Assembly: GCA_934317215.1 (NCBI GenBank)
Contig: CAKREH010000014.1
Location: 25,568-89,567 of the forward strand
Source of the DNA: an uncultured Roseburia sp.
GTDB lineage: Bacteria > Bacillota > Clostridia > Lachnospirales > Lachnospiraceae
Length of the DNA: 64,000 bases
Direction of reading: 5' to 3'
Below, piece after piece: positions 42,277 through 51,902 of the stretch. Made by a program: the position numbers and the translations under genes. Position 1 is the first letter of the stretch, and each line of letters begins with the position of its first letter. A model generated the notes under the pieces. The model was not told where the DNA came from. It saw only the letters and a program-made list of their open reading frames with translations, and ran no database searches.

Positions 42277-44122
42277 TGAAAGAGAAAAAGTTAGAATGCA
42301 GCATCGTGGCAGAGGACCGATGGGGCACGGCATGCAGCCGGGAGAAAAACCGAAGGATTTAAAGGGTTCTCTGGGAAAACTGTTATCTTACATTGGAAAT
42401 TTTAAGGCGGCAATTATTGTGGTCATGATTTTTGCGGCGGCTTCCACTGTATTTAATGTCATCGGGCCTAAGATTTTAGGAAAGGCAACCACAGCGCTCT
42501 CCGAAGGTCTGATGGCAAAAATCCAGGGTACGGGAAGTATTGATTTTACCTATATCGGACAGATCCTTTTATTTGTGTTAGGGCTTTATGTGTGCAGTGC
42601 GGCATTTAACTTTATCCAGGGCTGGATCATGACCGGTGTAACGCAGAAGATCTGCTACCGCATGCGTAAAGAAATCTCCGAGAAAATCAACCGCATGCCG
42701 ATGAAGTATTTTGAGAGCCGTACTTACGGAGAAGTTTTATCTAGGATCACCAATGATGTCGATACCTTAGGACAGGGATTAAACCAGAGTATCACAACGA
42801 TCATCACGTCTGCAGCAACCTTAGTCGGAGTACTGATCATGATGTTAAGCATCTCCCCGTTAATGACGCTGATCGCGATTGTGATCCTGCCGATCTCCAT
42901 GGCACTGATCTCATTTGTGGTCAAAAAATCCCAGAAATACTTCAAAGACCAGCAGGAATATTTAGGCCACATCAACGGACAGGTCGAAGAAGTTTATGGC
43001 GGACATTTAGTCATCAAGGCATTCAACCGTGAGAAAGACACGATTGAGGAATTTAACCGCACCAATGAGATTTTATATCAGTCCGCATGGAAATCACAGT
43101 TTTTATCCGGTATGATGCAGCCGATCATGATGTTTGTCGGAAATCTCGGTTACGCAGCAGTGGCTTTATCCGGTGGACTGCTTGCAATCCGTGGAACGAT
43201 CACGATCGGTGATATCCAGGCATTTATCCAGTATGTGAAAAACTTTACACAGCCGATCCAGCAGATCGCACAGGTCATCAATCAGGTACAGTCGATGGCG
43301 GCAGCATCCGAGCGTGTGTTTGAGTTTTTAAATGAGGAAGAGGAAGATCAGACCGTAGAACATCCGGCAGATGTGAGTGCCGTAACCGGAACCGTGGATT
43401 TTGATCATGTACAGTTTGGTTATAACCCGGATCAGACGATCATCAAAGATTTCTGTGCTCATGTGAAACCGGGACAGAAGATCGCGATCGTTGGACCGAC
43501 CGGTGCAGGAAAGACCACGATGGTAAAACTTCTGATGCGTTTTTATGATGTCAACAGTGGCTCCATCAAATTAGACGGTCATGATGTAAGAGATTTTAAC
43601 CGCAGGGAATTAAGGGATGCGTTTGGAATGGTATTGCAGGATACCTGGCTGTTTAAGGGAACGATCATGGAAAATATCCGTTACGGACGTTTAGATGCCA
43701 CAGATGAAGAGGTCATTGCAGCGGCGAAAGCGGCACATGCTGACCATTTTATTAAGACACTTCCGGGTGGTTACCAGATGGAATTAAATGAGGATGCAAG
43801 TAATGTCTCGCAGGGACAAAAGCAGCTCCTTACGATCGCAAGGGCAATTCTTGCAGACAATAAGATTTTGATCCTCGATGAGGCAACATCTTCGGTTGAT
43901 ACGAGAACCGAGGTGACGATCCAGAAAGCGATGGATAATCTGATGCGTGGCAGAACCAGCTTTGTCATTGCACACAGACTCTCAACGATCCGCAATGCGG
44001 ATCTGATCCTTGTCATGAAAGACGGGGACATCGTGGAGCAGGGAAATCACGAAGAACTGCTTGAAAAAAATGGATTTTATGCAAATCTTTATAATTCACA
44101 GTTTGAGGATGTTGTTGCTTAA
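42269..44122 (+). CDS. Multidrug-type ABC exporter subunit 2
   Basis: A 617-residue half-transporter with a short Arg/Gly-rich cytoplasmic N-terminus (MQHRGRGPMGHG), six membrane helices, and an ATPase domain with Walker A GPTGAGKTTM, a signature variant VSQGQKQLLTIARAI, and the canonical LILDEATSSVDTRTE. It supplies the catalytic Glu missing in subunit 1, as expected for BmrCD/EfrAB-like pairs. It overlaps subunit 1 by eight bases, pointing to coupled translation. The operon ends in a hairpin after 44122. Confidence 0.93.
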   Translation: MSNEREKVRMQHRGRGPMGHGMQPGEKPKDLKGSLGKLLSYIGNFKAAIIVVMIFAAASTVFNVIGPKILGKATTALSEGLMAKIQGTGSIDFTYIGQILLFVLGLYVCSAAFNFIQGWIMTGVTQKICYRMRKEISEKINRMPMKYFESRTYGEVLSRITNDVDTLGQGLNQSITTIITSAATLVGVLIMMLSISPLMTLIAIVILPISMALISFVVKKSQKYFKDQQEYLGHINGQVEEVYGGHLVIKAFNREKDTIEEFNRTNEILYQSAWKSQFLSGMMQPIMMFVGNLGYAAVALSGGLLAIRGTITIGDIQAFIQYVKNFTQPIQQIAQVINQVQSMAAASERVFEFLNEEEEDQTVEHPADVSAVTGTVDFDHVQFGYNPDQTIIKDFCAHVKPGQKIAIVGPTGAGKTTMVKLLMRFYDVNSGSIKLDGHDVRDFNRRELRDAFGMVLQDTWLFKGTIMENIRYGRLDATDEEVIAAAKAAHADHFIKTLPGGYQMELNEDASNVSQGQKQLLTIARAILADNKILILDEATSSVDTRTEVTIQKAMDNLMRGRTSFVIAHRLSTIRNADLILVMKDGDIVEQGNHEELLEKNGFYANLYNSQFEDVVA

Positions 44123-44130
44123 AAGAATAA

Positions 44131-44162
44131 GGGATGTCGTCGTTTGGCGGCATCCTTTTTAT
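44131..44162 (+). terminator. Terminator of the marR-ABC operon
   Basis: GGGATGTCGTCG pairs with TGGCGGCATCC with wobble pairs, followed by TTTTTA. Confidence 0.75.
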
Positions 44163-44235
44163 GTATAAATTTTTCTGCAAACAGGAAAAACTATGAAAAA
44201 AGCCACATTCATGCGGCAGAAAGCAGGAAAATCAT

Positions 44236-45201
44236 ATGGATAAAATAAATATCAGAAAAGCGGCAATGATCGGCTGTGGATTTGTGGGGGCATCATCGGC
44301 ATTTGCGCTGATGCAGAGTGGTATTTTTTCGGAGATGGTCATGATTGATGCAGACCACGCAAAAGCGGAGGGGGAAGCGATGGATCTAAGCCATGGGCTT
44401 CCTTTTGCAAGACCGGTAAAAATATATGCCGGGGATTATGATGACATTGTAGATGCTGGGATCATCATCATCACGGCGGGGGCAAACCAGAAGCCGGACG
44501 AGACAAGACTCGATCTGATACACAAAAACGTGGAGATCTATAAGCAGATCATCCCGGAGATCGCAAAGCGCGGCTGTGAGGGGATCCTTCTTGTCGTATC
44601 CAATCCGGTCGATATTCTTACCTACACGGCACTGAAACTTTCCGGTTTCCCGGAACACCGTGTGATCGGTTCGGGAACAGTGCTTGATACCGCCCGGTTA
44701 AAATATCTGATCGGGGAACATTTAGGGGTAGACAACCGCAGTGTGCATGCATTTATCATCGGGGAACACGGGGACAGCGAGCTTGCCGCATGGTCTAACG
44801 CAAATATTTCCGGAGTAAGACTGAGTGATTTTTGTGAAATGCGTGGTCATTTTATGCATGAGGAATCCGAAAACCGTATCTATGAAAAAGTAAGAAACAG
44901 CGCTTACGAGATCATTGAGCGCAAACGTGCAACCTATTATGGGATTGCGATGGCGGTAAAGCGGATCTGTGAGTGCATCATAAGAAATGAGCAGTCAATT
45001 CTCCCGGTATCTTCCATGATGCATGGTATCTACGGAATGAAAGATATTGTGATCAGCATGCCTGCCATTGTCGGTAAGGACGGTGTGGAGGATGTGATAC
45101 CGATCTCACTGGATGAGGAGGAAAAAATCCAGTTGAAAAAATCAGCGGATATTTTAAGCGGGATGAAAGAAATGATAAAAAAAGAACATGGGATTGGTTA
45201 A
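44236..45201 (+). CDS. ldh: L-lactate dehydrogenase
   Basis: A 321-residue NAD-dependent 2-hydroxyacid dehydrogenase. The nucleotide-binding GCGFVG is near residue 13, substrate loop GANQKPDETRLD has Gln85 and Arg91, and the catalytic His178 lies in IGEHGDSE. Gln in the loop, where malate dehydrogenases carry Arg, favours pyruvate/lactate. It would regenerate NAD in fermentation. Single-gene unit between two terminators. Confidence 0.92.
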   Translation: MDKINIRKAAMIGCGFVGASSAFALMQSGIFSEMVMIDADHAKAEGEAMDLSHGLPFARPVKIYAGDYDDIVDAGIIIITAGANQKPDETRLDLIHKNVEIYKQIIPEIAKRGCEGILLVVSNPVDILTYTALKLSGFPEHRVIGSGTVLDTARLKYLIGEHLGVDNRSVHAFIIGEHGDSELAAWSNANISGVRLSDFCEMRGHFMHEESENRIYEKVRNSAYEIIERKRATYYGIAMAVKRICECIIRNEQSILPVSSMMHGIYGMKDIVISMPAIVGKDGVEDVIPISLDEEEKIQLKKSADILSGMKEMIKKEHGIG

Positions 45202-45264
45202 AAAAACAGGATAGTTGTGGTATAGTCTATTAGCAGATAGAAACACAAAAGAGGAGGACATGCC

Positions 45265-46377
45265 ATGTCCATGCGCATATATACCATGACACATAAAAAG
45301 TTTACACCCCTGCCGGATCCACTTTATGTGCCGCTCCATGTCGGAAGGGCATGTGGGGGAGATTTCGGATATCAGGGAGATGATACAGGTGAACAGATCT
45401 CAGCGTTAAATTGCTATTACAGCGAGCTGACCGGATTTTACTGGATCTGGAAAAACTGTCATGATGCTGACTATGTCGGCACCTGCCATTACAGGCGTTA
45501 TCTGATCAATGAAAAGGAACAGATTTATACGGAAACAGAATATCTGGAATTGCTAAAAAAATACGATCTGGTCACAACAAAAAAAGTTCAGTTAAACAAT
45601 TCTTACTACGATGGATTTTCGGCAAACCACAATATACGGGCACTGGAGATGACAGGAAAGGTTATTGCGGAGAAATACCCGGAATATGCGGATGCATTTG
45701 AACGGCTTGTAAATGGAAGGCAGACTTATTTTGGGAATATCCTTGTCACCTCAAAATCATTATTTGATGAATATGCATCCTGGCTGTTTTCCATATTCTT
45801 TGAGGTGGCAGAGCGGATCGAATTAGAGACGGGGGAAGATGCCTACCATAAAAGAGTGTTTGGATTTATTTCTGAATTTCTCCTGCTTGTGTGGGTTACG
45901 GTGAAAAAGCTGCGTATATATGAGTGCAAGGTGGGGATGCTTGGAGAAAAGGCAGAAACAGGTGAATTAAAAAGACGTCTTGCAGAATGTTTCAGAAACC
46001 GTGATGTTGATCTGGCAAAGAAGATTTTTTTGGAGACGAGAGAAAAAAGACCGGATGTATTAATGGAGGCATCTGATATCACGGGTGAACTGCATCTGTG
46101 TATGCAGATCATAGCTACTGCGGGAGAAGAAAGAAATCATGGGGAAAACATGATTTTGGAGCGGGAAAATGATTTTGGCAGACTGATGAAAATTTTTTCA
46201 AATTTAAACCAGGTTGTAAGCCGGTACCGGGAAAACAGCGAGAGCACAGAGGACGTCCGTTTCCTGAGAGGAAAGAAAATATCACAGACTGCAGTGTGGG
46301 TGGCAGTTATGATGGGGAAGGAATCCGAGAGGGAGAAAAAAGAACTGTCAGATCGTATTTTAAAAGATCTTCATTAA
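45265..46377 (+). CDS. DUF4422 glycosyltransferase-like protein
   Basis: A 370-residue protein whose first 230 residues match DUF4422: RIYTMTHKKF at the start, NCYYSELTGFYWIWKN, then DYVGTCHYRRYL, and YFGNILVTSKSLFDEY. The family is linked to capsule and other surface polysaccharides as predicted glycosyltransferases. The C-terminal 120 residues are helical and charged and do not resemble the family core. Start at 45265 after GAGGAGG. It stands apart from the glycan cluster at the left end. Confidence 0.82.
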   Translation: MSMRIYTMTHKKFTPLPDPLYVPLHVGRACGGDFGYQGDDTGEQISALNCYYSELTGFYWIWKNCHDADYVGTCHYRRYLINEKEQIYTETEYLELLKKYDLVTTKKVQLNNSYYDGFSANHNIRALEMTGKVIAEKYPEYADAFERLVNGRQTYFGNILVTSKSLFDEYASWLFSIFFEVAERIELETGEDAYHKRVFGFISEFLLLVWVTVKKLRIYECKVGMLGEKAETGELKRRLAECFRNRDVDLAKKIFLETREKRPDVLMEASDITGELHLCMQIIATAGEERNHGENMILERENDFGRLMKIFSNLNQVVSRYRENSESTEDVRFLRGKKISQTAVWVAVMMGKESEREKKELSDRILKDLH

Positions 46378-46384
46378 ATTTTAA

Positions 46385-46450
46385 GAAATGCCGGAATGTA
46401 GGAAAATACAGGTGTTTGGGAAAAACATCTTAGCCTGCACCGGCATTTTT
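46385..46450 (+). terminator. Terminator of the DUF4422 gene
   Basis: AAATGCCGG near 46385 pairs with CCGGCATTTTT near 46440-46450, with inner pairing GTAGG/CCTGC. Confidence 0.65.
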
Positions 46451-46490
46451 GGTTGACAATTATTTTATGGTCTGTTATGATAAAGCGTGC

Positions 46491-46519
46491 GTGAAAAAGT
46501 AAGTTTTTTATGTTACAAT
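46491..46519 (+). promoter_or_regulatory. Promoter of tRNA-Arg
   Basis: GTGAAA and TACAAT at 46514-46519 are 17 bases apart, with the start expected just before the tRNA. A second consensus-like pair, TTGACA at 46453-46458 and TATGAT at 46476-46481, lies further upstream. Confidence 0.6.
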
Positions 46520-46542
46520 CCCTTGTAGAATAGTGAGAGCAG

Positions 46543-46614
46543 GCAACCGTAGTCTAATGGATAGAACACCGGACTCCGACTCCGGCAATGCGGGTTCGAT
46601 TCCCGCCGGGTGCA
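46543..46614 (+). tRNA. tRNA-Arg (anticodon CCG)
   Basis: A 72-base cloverleaf. The acceptor stem GCAACCG pairs with CGGGTGC with one A-G mismatch. The anticodon stem CCGGA/TCCGG holds the loop CTCCGAC, anticodon CCG, reading CGG codons. The T arm is GCGGG/CCCGC with TTCGATT. CCA is not encoded. It serves a rare codon in AT-leaning Firmicutes. Confidence 0.93.
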
Positions 46615-46711
46615 TTTTAGCAGTCAGATAGCAGGCGGCATGTCATATGTTACGCCTGTTACATATTTTTGTGGAGCTTTATACAACAAATGGAAAGGGA
46701 TGGAAAATACG

Positions 46712-48085
46712 ATGGCTTCTTCAAGTGTTGATGATAAATTAAAAAAAGATACAGATAATAAAGATACAGATAACAAAACAGTAAATAGTAAAGATACGAA
46801 TAAGATACTTACATTTATAAAACAAAATGTGCGTTATATTACGGCGGGAGTGTTATTCCTTGCAATGGTGCTTATTCTGGTAAAGATTGGATCACCGAAA
46901 CAGTCTCAGAATGGGCAGAATGTTTCGGCGACAGAAGTGGCATCTGAAGCCTCTGATGGTGCAGGACAGGAGTTTGAATTGGATGCGCATGAGGATGTTA
47001 ATACGCTGATCAACCAGTATTACACCGCATATGCAGCAGGAGATACTGATACACTTCAGACGATCGCGGCGCCGTTGTCTGAAAATGAAAAAAGTTATAT
47101 TTCCGTATTCAGCCAGTATGTAGATGCGTATCAGAATATTAAATGCTATACCAAACAGGGACTTGATGCATCATCCTATCTTGTATCTGTTTATGTTGAG
47201 GTTAAATTTAAAGATGTGGATACCGCTGCACCGGGACTTGATTTTTTCTATGTGCGTACGAATGATGATGGCAGTGTATATATTGATAACCTTTACAGCC
47301 AGTACAATTTAAAGATTAAAGAAAATGCATTAGATACAAGCATTCAGAACCTGATCAGCGAGTATGAGGACAGCGTAGATGTCAATTCACTCCAGAAAGA
47401 AGTACAGGATAAATATGATACAGCCGTTGCTTCCGATGATAAGCTGAGTGAAATGATTTCCACAACAATTCCGAATGCAATCACAGAATGGGCTGGTACG
47501 ATCGTAAGCCAGAATACTGAGACGGAAAGTACAGAACAGGTACCGGAAGAGACAACGGAGACAGAGCAGACACCGGCAGAGACAGAGCAGACCGGGACGC
47601 CGGAGGAGAGTACACAGCAGCCGGCAGACAATGCCCCGACGAAGAGTGAACCGGATACTGTTTATGCAGCAGATACAGTAAATGTCAGAGCCGCAGCGGA
47701 CACGGAATCCGATAAACTTGGAACCTTAGAGAAAGGTACAGCACTTACAAGAACAGGTACCGACGGAGAATGGAGCGTTGTAAATTATAACGGACAGACC
47801 GGGTATATCAAGACAGAGTATCTGACAACGAAAAACTCAAATTCAGATGCAGATAATAGTGGAAATGAAGAACAGACAACCACAAACAATTCCATAGCTG
47901 AGGGAACTGTTATTACCCTGAGTGATTCTGTGAATATCCGTTCCGGAATGAGTGAATCAGACAGCAAGATTGGAACTGCATTTACGGGTGAGAAGGTAAC
48001 AGTAGTTATGAGCTATGCAGAGGGCTGGACGAAGGTAACCTGGAATGGTCAGACCGGTTACATCAAAACTTCCCTGTTAAAGTAA
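46712..48085 (+). CDS. Membrane-anchored protein with two SH3b domains
   Basis: About 457 residues. A polar N-terminus with DTDNKDTDNK repeats precedes one membrane helix (ITAGVLFLAMVLILVKIG). A helical NTF2-like external part with INQYYTAYAAGDTDTL follows, then a Thr/Glu/Pro-rich linker, and finally two bacterial SH3 domains with NVRAAADTESDKLGTLEKG and NIRSGMSESDSKIGTAF, each ending GYIKT. SH3b domains bind peptidoglycan peptides, so a cell wall anchoring or sensing role is likely. Starts further left would lie within the tRNA. An ATG at 46700 is also possible. Confidence 0.83.
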   Translation: MASSSVDDKLKKDTDNKDTDNKTVNSKDTNKILTFIKQNVRYITAGVLFLAMVLILVKIGSPKQSQNGQNVSATEVASEASDGAGQEFELDAHEDVNTLINQYYTAYAAGDTDTLQTIAAPLSENEKSYISVFSQYVDAYQNIKCYTKQGLDASSYLVSVYVEVKFKDVDTAAPGLDFFYVRTNDDGSVYIDNLYSQYNLKIKENALDTSIQNLISEYEDSVDVNSLQKEVQDKYDTAVASDDKLSEMISTTIPNAITEWAGTIVSQNTETESTEQVPEETTETEQTPAETEQTGTPEESTQQPADNAPTKSEPDTVYAADTVNVRAAADTESDKLGTLEKGTALTRTGTDGEWSVVNYNGQTGYIKTEYLTTKNSNSDADNSGNEEQTTTNNSIAEGTVITLSDSVNIRSGMSESDSKIGTAFTGEKVTVVMSYAEGWTKVTWNGQTGYIKTSLLK

Positions 48086-48146
48086 ATGTTCAATATACAG
48101 TGGATGGCACATTTTTAGTAACAGATTTGTTACCAGGGCAAAAATG

Positions 48147-48177
48147 GCGGAGACTTTAAAGATAAGTCTCCGCTTTT
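48147..48177 (+). terminator. Terminator of the SH3 protein gene
   Basis: GCGGAGACTT pairs with AAGTCTCCGC around TAAAGAT, followed by TTTT. Confidence 0.88.
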
Positions 48178-48200
48178 GTGCAGAAAGAGAAAGGTGAAAA

Positions 48201-48956
48201 ATGCAGGAACCAGTCAGAATCAATAAATATCTCAGTGAGGCGGGCGTGTGCTCAAGAAGAGAGGCAGACCGCCAGATAGAAGCAGGAAATGTCATAATAG
48301 ATGGCATGGCTGCTTCCATGGGAGCAAAAGTATTGCCGGGTCAGACAGTTCTTTTCTGCGGAAAGCCGGTAAAAAAAGAAGAGGAAATGATACTTCTGGC
48401 ATTTCACAAACCGACAGGGATTGTATGCACCGCTGAAAAGAAGGAAAAAAATAATGTAGTGGATTATATCAACTATCCGAAACGGATTTATCCGATCGGA
48501 AGACTTGATAAAGATTCCGAAGGTTTATTGCTTATGACAAATAATGGTGATATTGTAAACCGTATCATGCGTGCCGGAAATATGCATGAAAAAGAATATA
48601 TCGTTACAGTTAATAAACCCGTGACGGACAGTTTTCTGCGCGGACTTGCGGGAGGAGTTCCATTGGTGGAATTAAATGCCACGACGCGTAAATGCAAAGT
48701 ATGGAGGATCGGGAAGAGACAGTTTGGCATTATACTGACACAGGGGTTGAACCGTCAGATCCGGCGTATGTGTGAATATTTTGGATACAGAGTGGAAAAA
48801 CTGGTAAGAACCCGTATTATGAATATTGAACTTGGAGATTTAAAAGCCGGAACTTACCGCGAGGTGACACCACAGGAATATAAAGAACTGATGCGGCTGG
48901 TAAAAGATTCGTCAAACACGACAGTGATTCACGGACGAGATGGAGGAGACAGATGA
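48201..48956 (+). CDS. rluF: 23S rRNA pseudouridine synthase, RluF type
   Basis: A 251-residue RsuA/RluF-family enzyme. The N-terminal S4 RNA-binding domain covers residues 5-52 (RINKYLSEAGVCSRREAD). The catalytic motif GRLDKDSEGLLLMTNNGD contains Asp103, and GLNRQIRRMCEYFGYRVEKL is the C-terminal signature. Full length and a C-terminal REVTPQEYKELM point to RluF rather than RluB, though the modified base cannot be fixed from sequence. It overlaps ligA by four bases. Confidence 0.9.
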   Translation: MQEPVRINKYLSEAGVCSRREADRQIEAGNVIIDGMAASMGAKVLPGQTVLFCGKPVKKEEEMILLAFHKPTGIVCTAEKKEKNNVVDYINYPKRIYPIGRLDKDSEGLLLMTNNGDIVNRIMRAGNMHEKEYIVTVNKPVTDSFLRGLAGGVPLVELNATTRKCKVWRIGKRQFGIILTQGLNRQIRRMCEYFGYRVEKLVRTRIMNIELGDLKAGTYREVTPQEYKELMRLVKDSSNTTVIHGRDGGDR

Positions 48957-50980
48957 CACTGGAAGAACAGATCAAAAAGTTAAGGGATAAGATCAATTAT
49001 CACAGTGACAGATATTATAATCAGGACAATCCTGAGATTTCTGATTATGAATTTGATATGCTGATGCAGCAGTTGAAAAAGCTGGAAAAAGAACACCCGG
49101 AACTGGTGACAAAAGATTCCCCGACGCAACATGTCGGCGGCATGGCAAAGCGGACAGCAGGCGTTTTAGTGCATCATAATGTGCCGATGTTAAGTCTTCA
49201 GGATGTTTTTTCAAAAGAAGAGGTCGTTGATTTCGTAGAGCAGATGAGAGAACAGCTTGATGATCCGGAGTTTGTGGTCGAATATAAGATCGACGGACTG
49301 TCCATGGCGCTGCGCTATGAAAATGGTGAACTTGCGCTTGCTCTGACACGTGGTGACGGTGTGAATTTTGGCGAGGATGTGACCACGAACGCAAAAGTGA
49401 TCTCAGATGTCAAAAAGAAATTAAAGGACAAACCGGAATATTTGGAGATCCGCGGGGAAGTCTACATGAAAAATGAGGACTTTGACAGAGTCAATGAACA
49501 GCAGGAACTGCTTGGGAAAAAGATTTTTGCCAATCCGAGAAACTGCGCGGCGGGAACACTGCGTCAGCTTGACAGCCGCGTGACGAAAGAGAGAAAGCTT
49601 TCCATGTTTGTGTTTAATATCCAGCAGGTGCGTGGCATGGAGATCGCCACACACACGCAGGGGTATGAATTTTTAAAGAGACAGGGCATCCCAATCATCG
49701 AAGATTACAAAGTATGCAAAACGGCGGATGAAGTCTGGGATGCAATTACGGCGATCGGAGAAAACCGTGGAAATCTCGGCTACGATATCGATGGTGCGGT
49801 CATTAAGATCAACCGCTATTCGGACAGGGAACTGCTGGGCAATACATCAAAAGTTCCAAAATGGGCGATCGCATACAAATATCCGCCGGAAGAAAAAGAA
49901 ACAAAACTGCTTGATATTGAACTTTCCGTTGGAAGGACCGGAAGAATCACACCGACTGCCGTGTTTGAGCCGGTGCGCCTGTGTGGAACGTCTGTTTCAA
50001 GGGCAACACTGCATAATCAGGATTTTATTGATGATTTAGATGTCGGAATCGGTGATACGATCGTGGTTTACAAATCCGGAGAGATCATTCCGAAAGTAAA
50101 AGAAGTCCGCAAAGAAAAAAGACCGGATGGCTGGAAACGTTTTGCAATCCCGGATGTCTGCCCGGTCTGCGGTGCAAAGACAGAGCGTGAAAAAGACACG
50201 GCGGATATCAAGTGTACTTCACCAAACTGTCCGGCACAGTTAGAGCGCCATATCATCAATTTTGTCGGCAGGGATGCCATGGATATCAAAGGATTTGGTA
50301 CGGTTTATATTGAAGAACTTGTGCGATTGGGGTATATTAAGGATATTGCCGATATATTTGAACTGAAAGATCACAGGGAAGATTTGATCGAACAGGGTAT
50401 TATCGGAAAAGAAAAGAATACAGACAAGCTTTTAGATACGATCGAAAAGGCAAAAGAAAATGATGCATACATGCTTCTGACCGGATTTGGTATTCCGAAT
50501 GTTGGAAAAGCTGCCGCAAAGACGATCATGAAACGTTTTTCTTCGATCCTTGATTTAGAGAATGCTGACAGGGATGCCCTGATGGAGGTGGACGATGTCG
50601 GAGAAGTCAGCGCAGACTGCATTTTCCGTTTCTTCCATGATGAAAAAAATAAAGAAATGATCGCCCGCTTAAAGTCGTTGGGCGTGAATATGAAAGCTGA
50701 GGAGACCGAGACGATCGATTCGGCAGTCAGCGGAAAGACCGTGGTTATTACAGGTACACTGCCGACCCTCGGAAGAAAAGAAGCAGCGGAACTGGTGGAG
50801 AAATACGGCGGAAAAGTATCCGGATCCGTATCGAAAAAGACAGATTATGTTGTTGCAGGAGAGAGCGCGGGCAGCAAACTGACAAAGGCACAGGAACTTG
50901 GAATCACGGTGCTCACAGAAGAAGAACTGTTTGTACTGCTTGGAATCAGCGCAGAGAATGGAGAATATTATGCCAATTAA
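48953..50980 (+). CDS. ligA: NAD-dependent DNA ligase LigA
   Basis: A 675-residue replicative ligase. Adenylation uses Lys112 in EYKIDGLSMALRYENG. GRTGRITPTAVFEPV starts the OB fold. A Cys4 zinc finger (CPVCGAKTE, then CTSPNCPAQ) is near 402-425, followed by helix-hairpin-helix repeats and a C-terminal BRCT domain (about 595-665) with GTLPTLGRKEAAELVEKYGG. Translation is coupled to rluF by ATGA overlap. Confidence 0.97.
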   Translation: MTLEEQIKKLRDKINYHSDRYYNQDNPEISDYEFDMLMQQLKKLEKEHPELVTKDSPTQHVGGMAKRTAGVLVHHNVPMLSLQDVFSKEEVVDFVEQMREQLDDPEFVVEYKIDGLSMALRYENGELALALTRGDGVNFGEDVTTNAKVISDVKKKLKDKPEYLEIRGEVYMKNEDFDRVNEQQELLGKKIFANPRNCAAGTLRQLDSRVTKERKLSMFVFNIQQVRGMEIATHTQGYEFLKRQGIPIIEDYKVCKTADEVWDAITAIGENRGNLGYDIDGAVIKINRYSDRELLGNTSKVPKWAIAYKYPPEEKETKLLDIELSVGRTGRITPTAVFEPVRLCGTSVSRATLHNQDFIDDLDVGIGDTIVVYKSGEIIPKVKEVRKEKRPDGWKRFAIPDVCPVCGAKTEREKDTADIKCTSPNCPAQLERHIINFVGRDAMDIKGFGTVYIEELVRLGYIKDIADIFELKDHREDLIEQGIIGKEKNTDKLLDTIEKAKENDAYMLLTGFGIPNVGKAAAKTIMKRFSSILDLENADRDALMEVDDVGEVSADCIFRFFHDEKNKEMIARLKSLGVNMKAEETETIDSAVSGKTVVITGTLPTLGRKEAAELVEKYGGKVSGSVSKKTDYVVAGESAGSKLTKAQELGITVLTEEELFVLLGISAENGEYYAN

Positions 50981-51902
50981 AACACAGAGTGATTTACCGG
51001 CGAAAGAGATATTGGAGAAGGAAAATATATTTGTTATGGATGAAAGTCGAGCAACACATCAGGATATCCGCGTTATTGAGATTGGAATCCTGAATTTAAT
51101 GCCGTTAAAAGAAGACACAGAGCTGCAGCTCTTGCGTTCTCTGTCGAACACACCGCTGCAGATCAATGTGACATTTATCACAGTATCGTCCCATGAGTCA
51201 AAAAACACATCCATGAGCCATTTAAACAAATTCTACGAGACATTTGATGGAGTAAAGAACCGTTACTTTGACGGACTCATCATCACAGGGGCTCCGGTGG
51301 AACAGATGGAGTTTGAGGAAGTGGACTACTGGAAGGAAATGTGTGATATTTTTGAATGGACGAAAACACATGTGACATCCACAATGCATTTATGCTGGGG
51401 TGCACAGGCAGGCCTTTATTATCATTATGGACTGAAAAAACATCTGCTGGATAAAAAAGTGTTCGGTGTGTTTGAACATCATGTCATGAACCGTAAAGTG
51501 CCGTTAGTCCGCGGCTTTGACGATTATTTTATGGCACCGCACTCCAGACATACAGAAGTGAGAGCGGAAGATATCCGTAAAATACCGGATCTGACGATCC
51601 TTGCCGAGTCTGACGAGGCGGGTGTGTTCCTTGCAATCGCAGACGAAGGCAGACGCATTTTCGTCATGGGACACCCGGAGTATGACCGTGTTACACTTGA
51701 CAAGGAGTACAAACGTGATAAAGAAAAAGGACTGCCGATCGATCTCCCGGTCAACTATTATCCGGATGATGATGATACGAAAAAGCCGAGGTTAGAGTGG
51801 CGGTCACATGGGAATATCCTCTACTCAAACTGGCTGAACTATTATGTATACCAGACCACACCGTATGAGTTTATTGATACGGCGGAGATTGTAGGGAAAT
51901 AA
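50970..51902 (+). CDS. metAA: Homoserine O-acetyltransferase (MetA type)
   Basis: A 310-residue class I glutamine amidotransferase-fold acyltransferase that activates homoserine for methionine synthesis. Cys142 in TMHLCWGAQAG is the nucleophile and MGHPEYDR holds the catalytic His. Residue 111 in TGAPVEQMEF is Glu; in this family Glu here indicates acetyl-CoA, Gly succinyl-CoA, so acetyltransfer is predicted despite the usual metA name. It overlaps the ligA stop. It is the last core gene before the AT-rich element. Confidence 0.93.
   Translation: MPIKTQSDLPAKEILEKENIFVMDESRATHQDIRVIEIGILNLMPLKEDTELQLLRSLSNTPLQINVTFITVSSHESKNTSMSHLNKFYETFDGVKNRYFDGLIITGAPVEQMEFEEVDYWKEMCDIFEWTKTHVTSTMHLCWGAQAGLYYHYGLKKHLLDKKVFGVFEHHVMNRKVPLVRGFDDYFMAPHSRHTEVRAEDIRKIPDLTILAESDEAGVFLAIADEGRRIFVMGHPEYDRVTLDKEYKRDKEKGLPIDLPVNYYPDDDDTKKPRLEWRSHGNILYSNWLNYYVYQTTPYEFIDTAEIVGK

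Noticed and set aside
46610..46700. Upstream in-frame extension of the SH3 protein
   Set aside because: It starts inside the tRNA-Arg gene and has no ribosome binding site; translation from 46712 or 46700 is more sensible.
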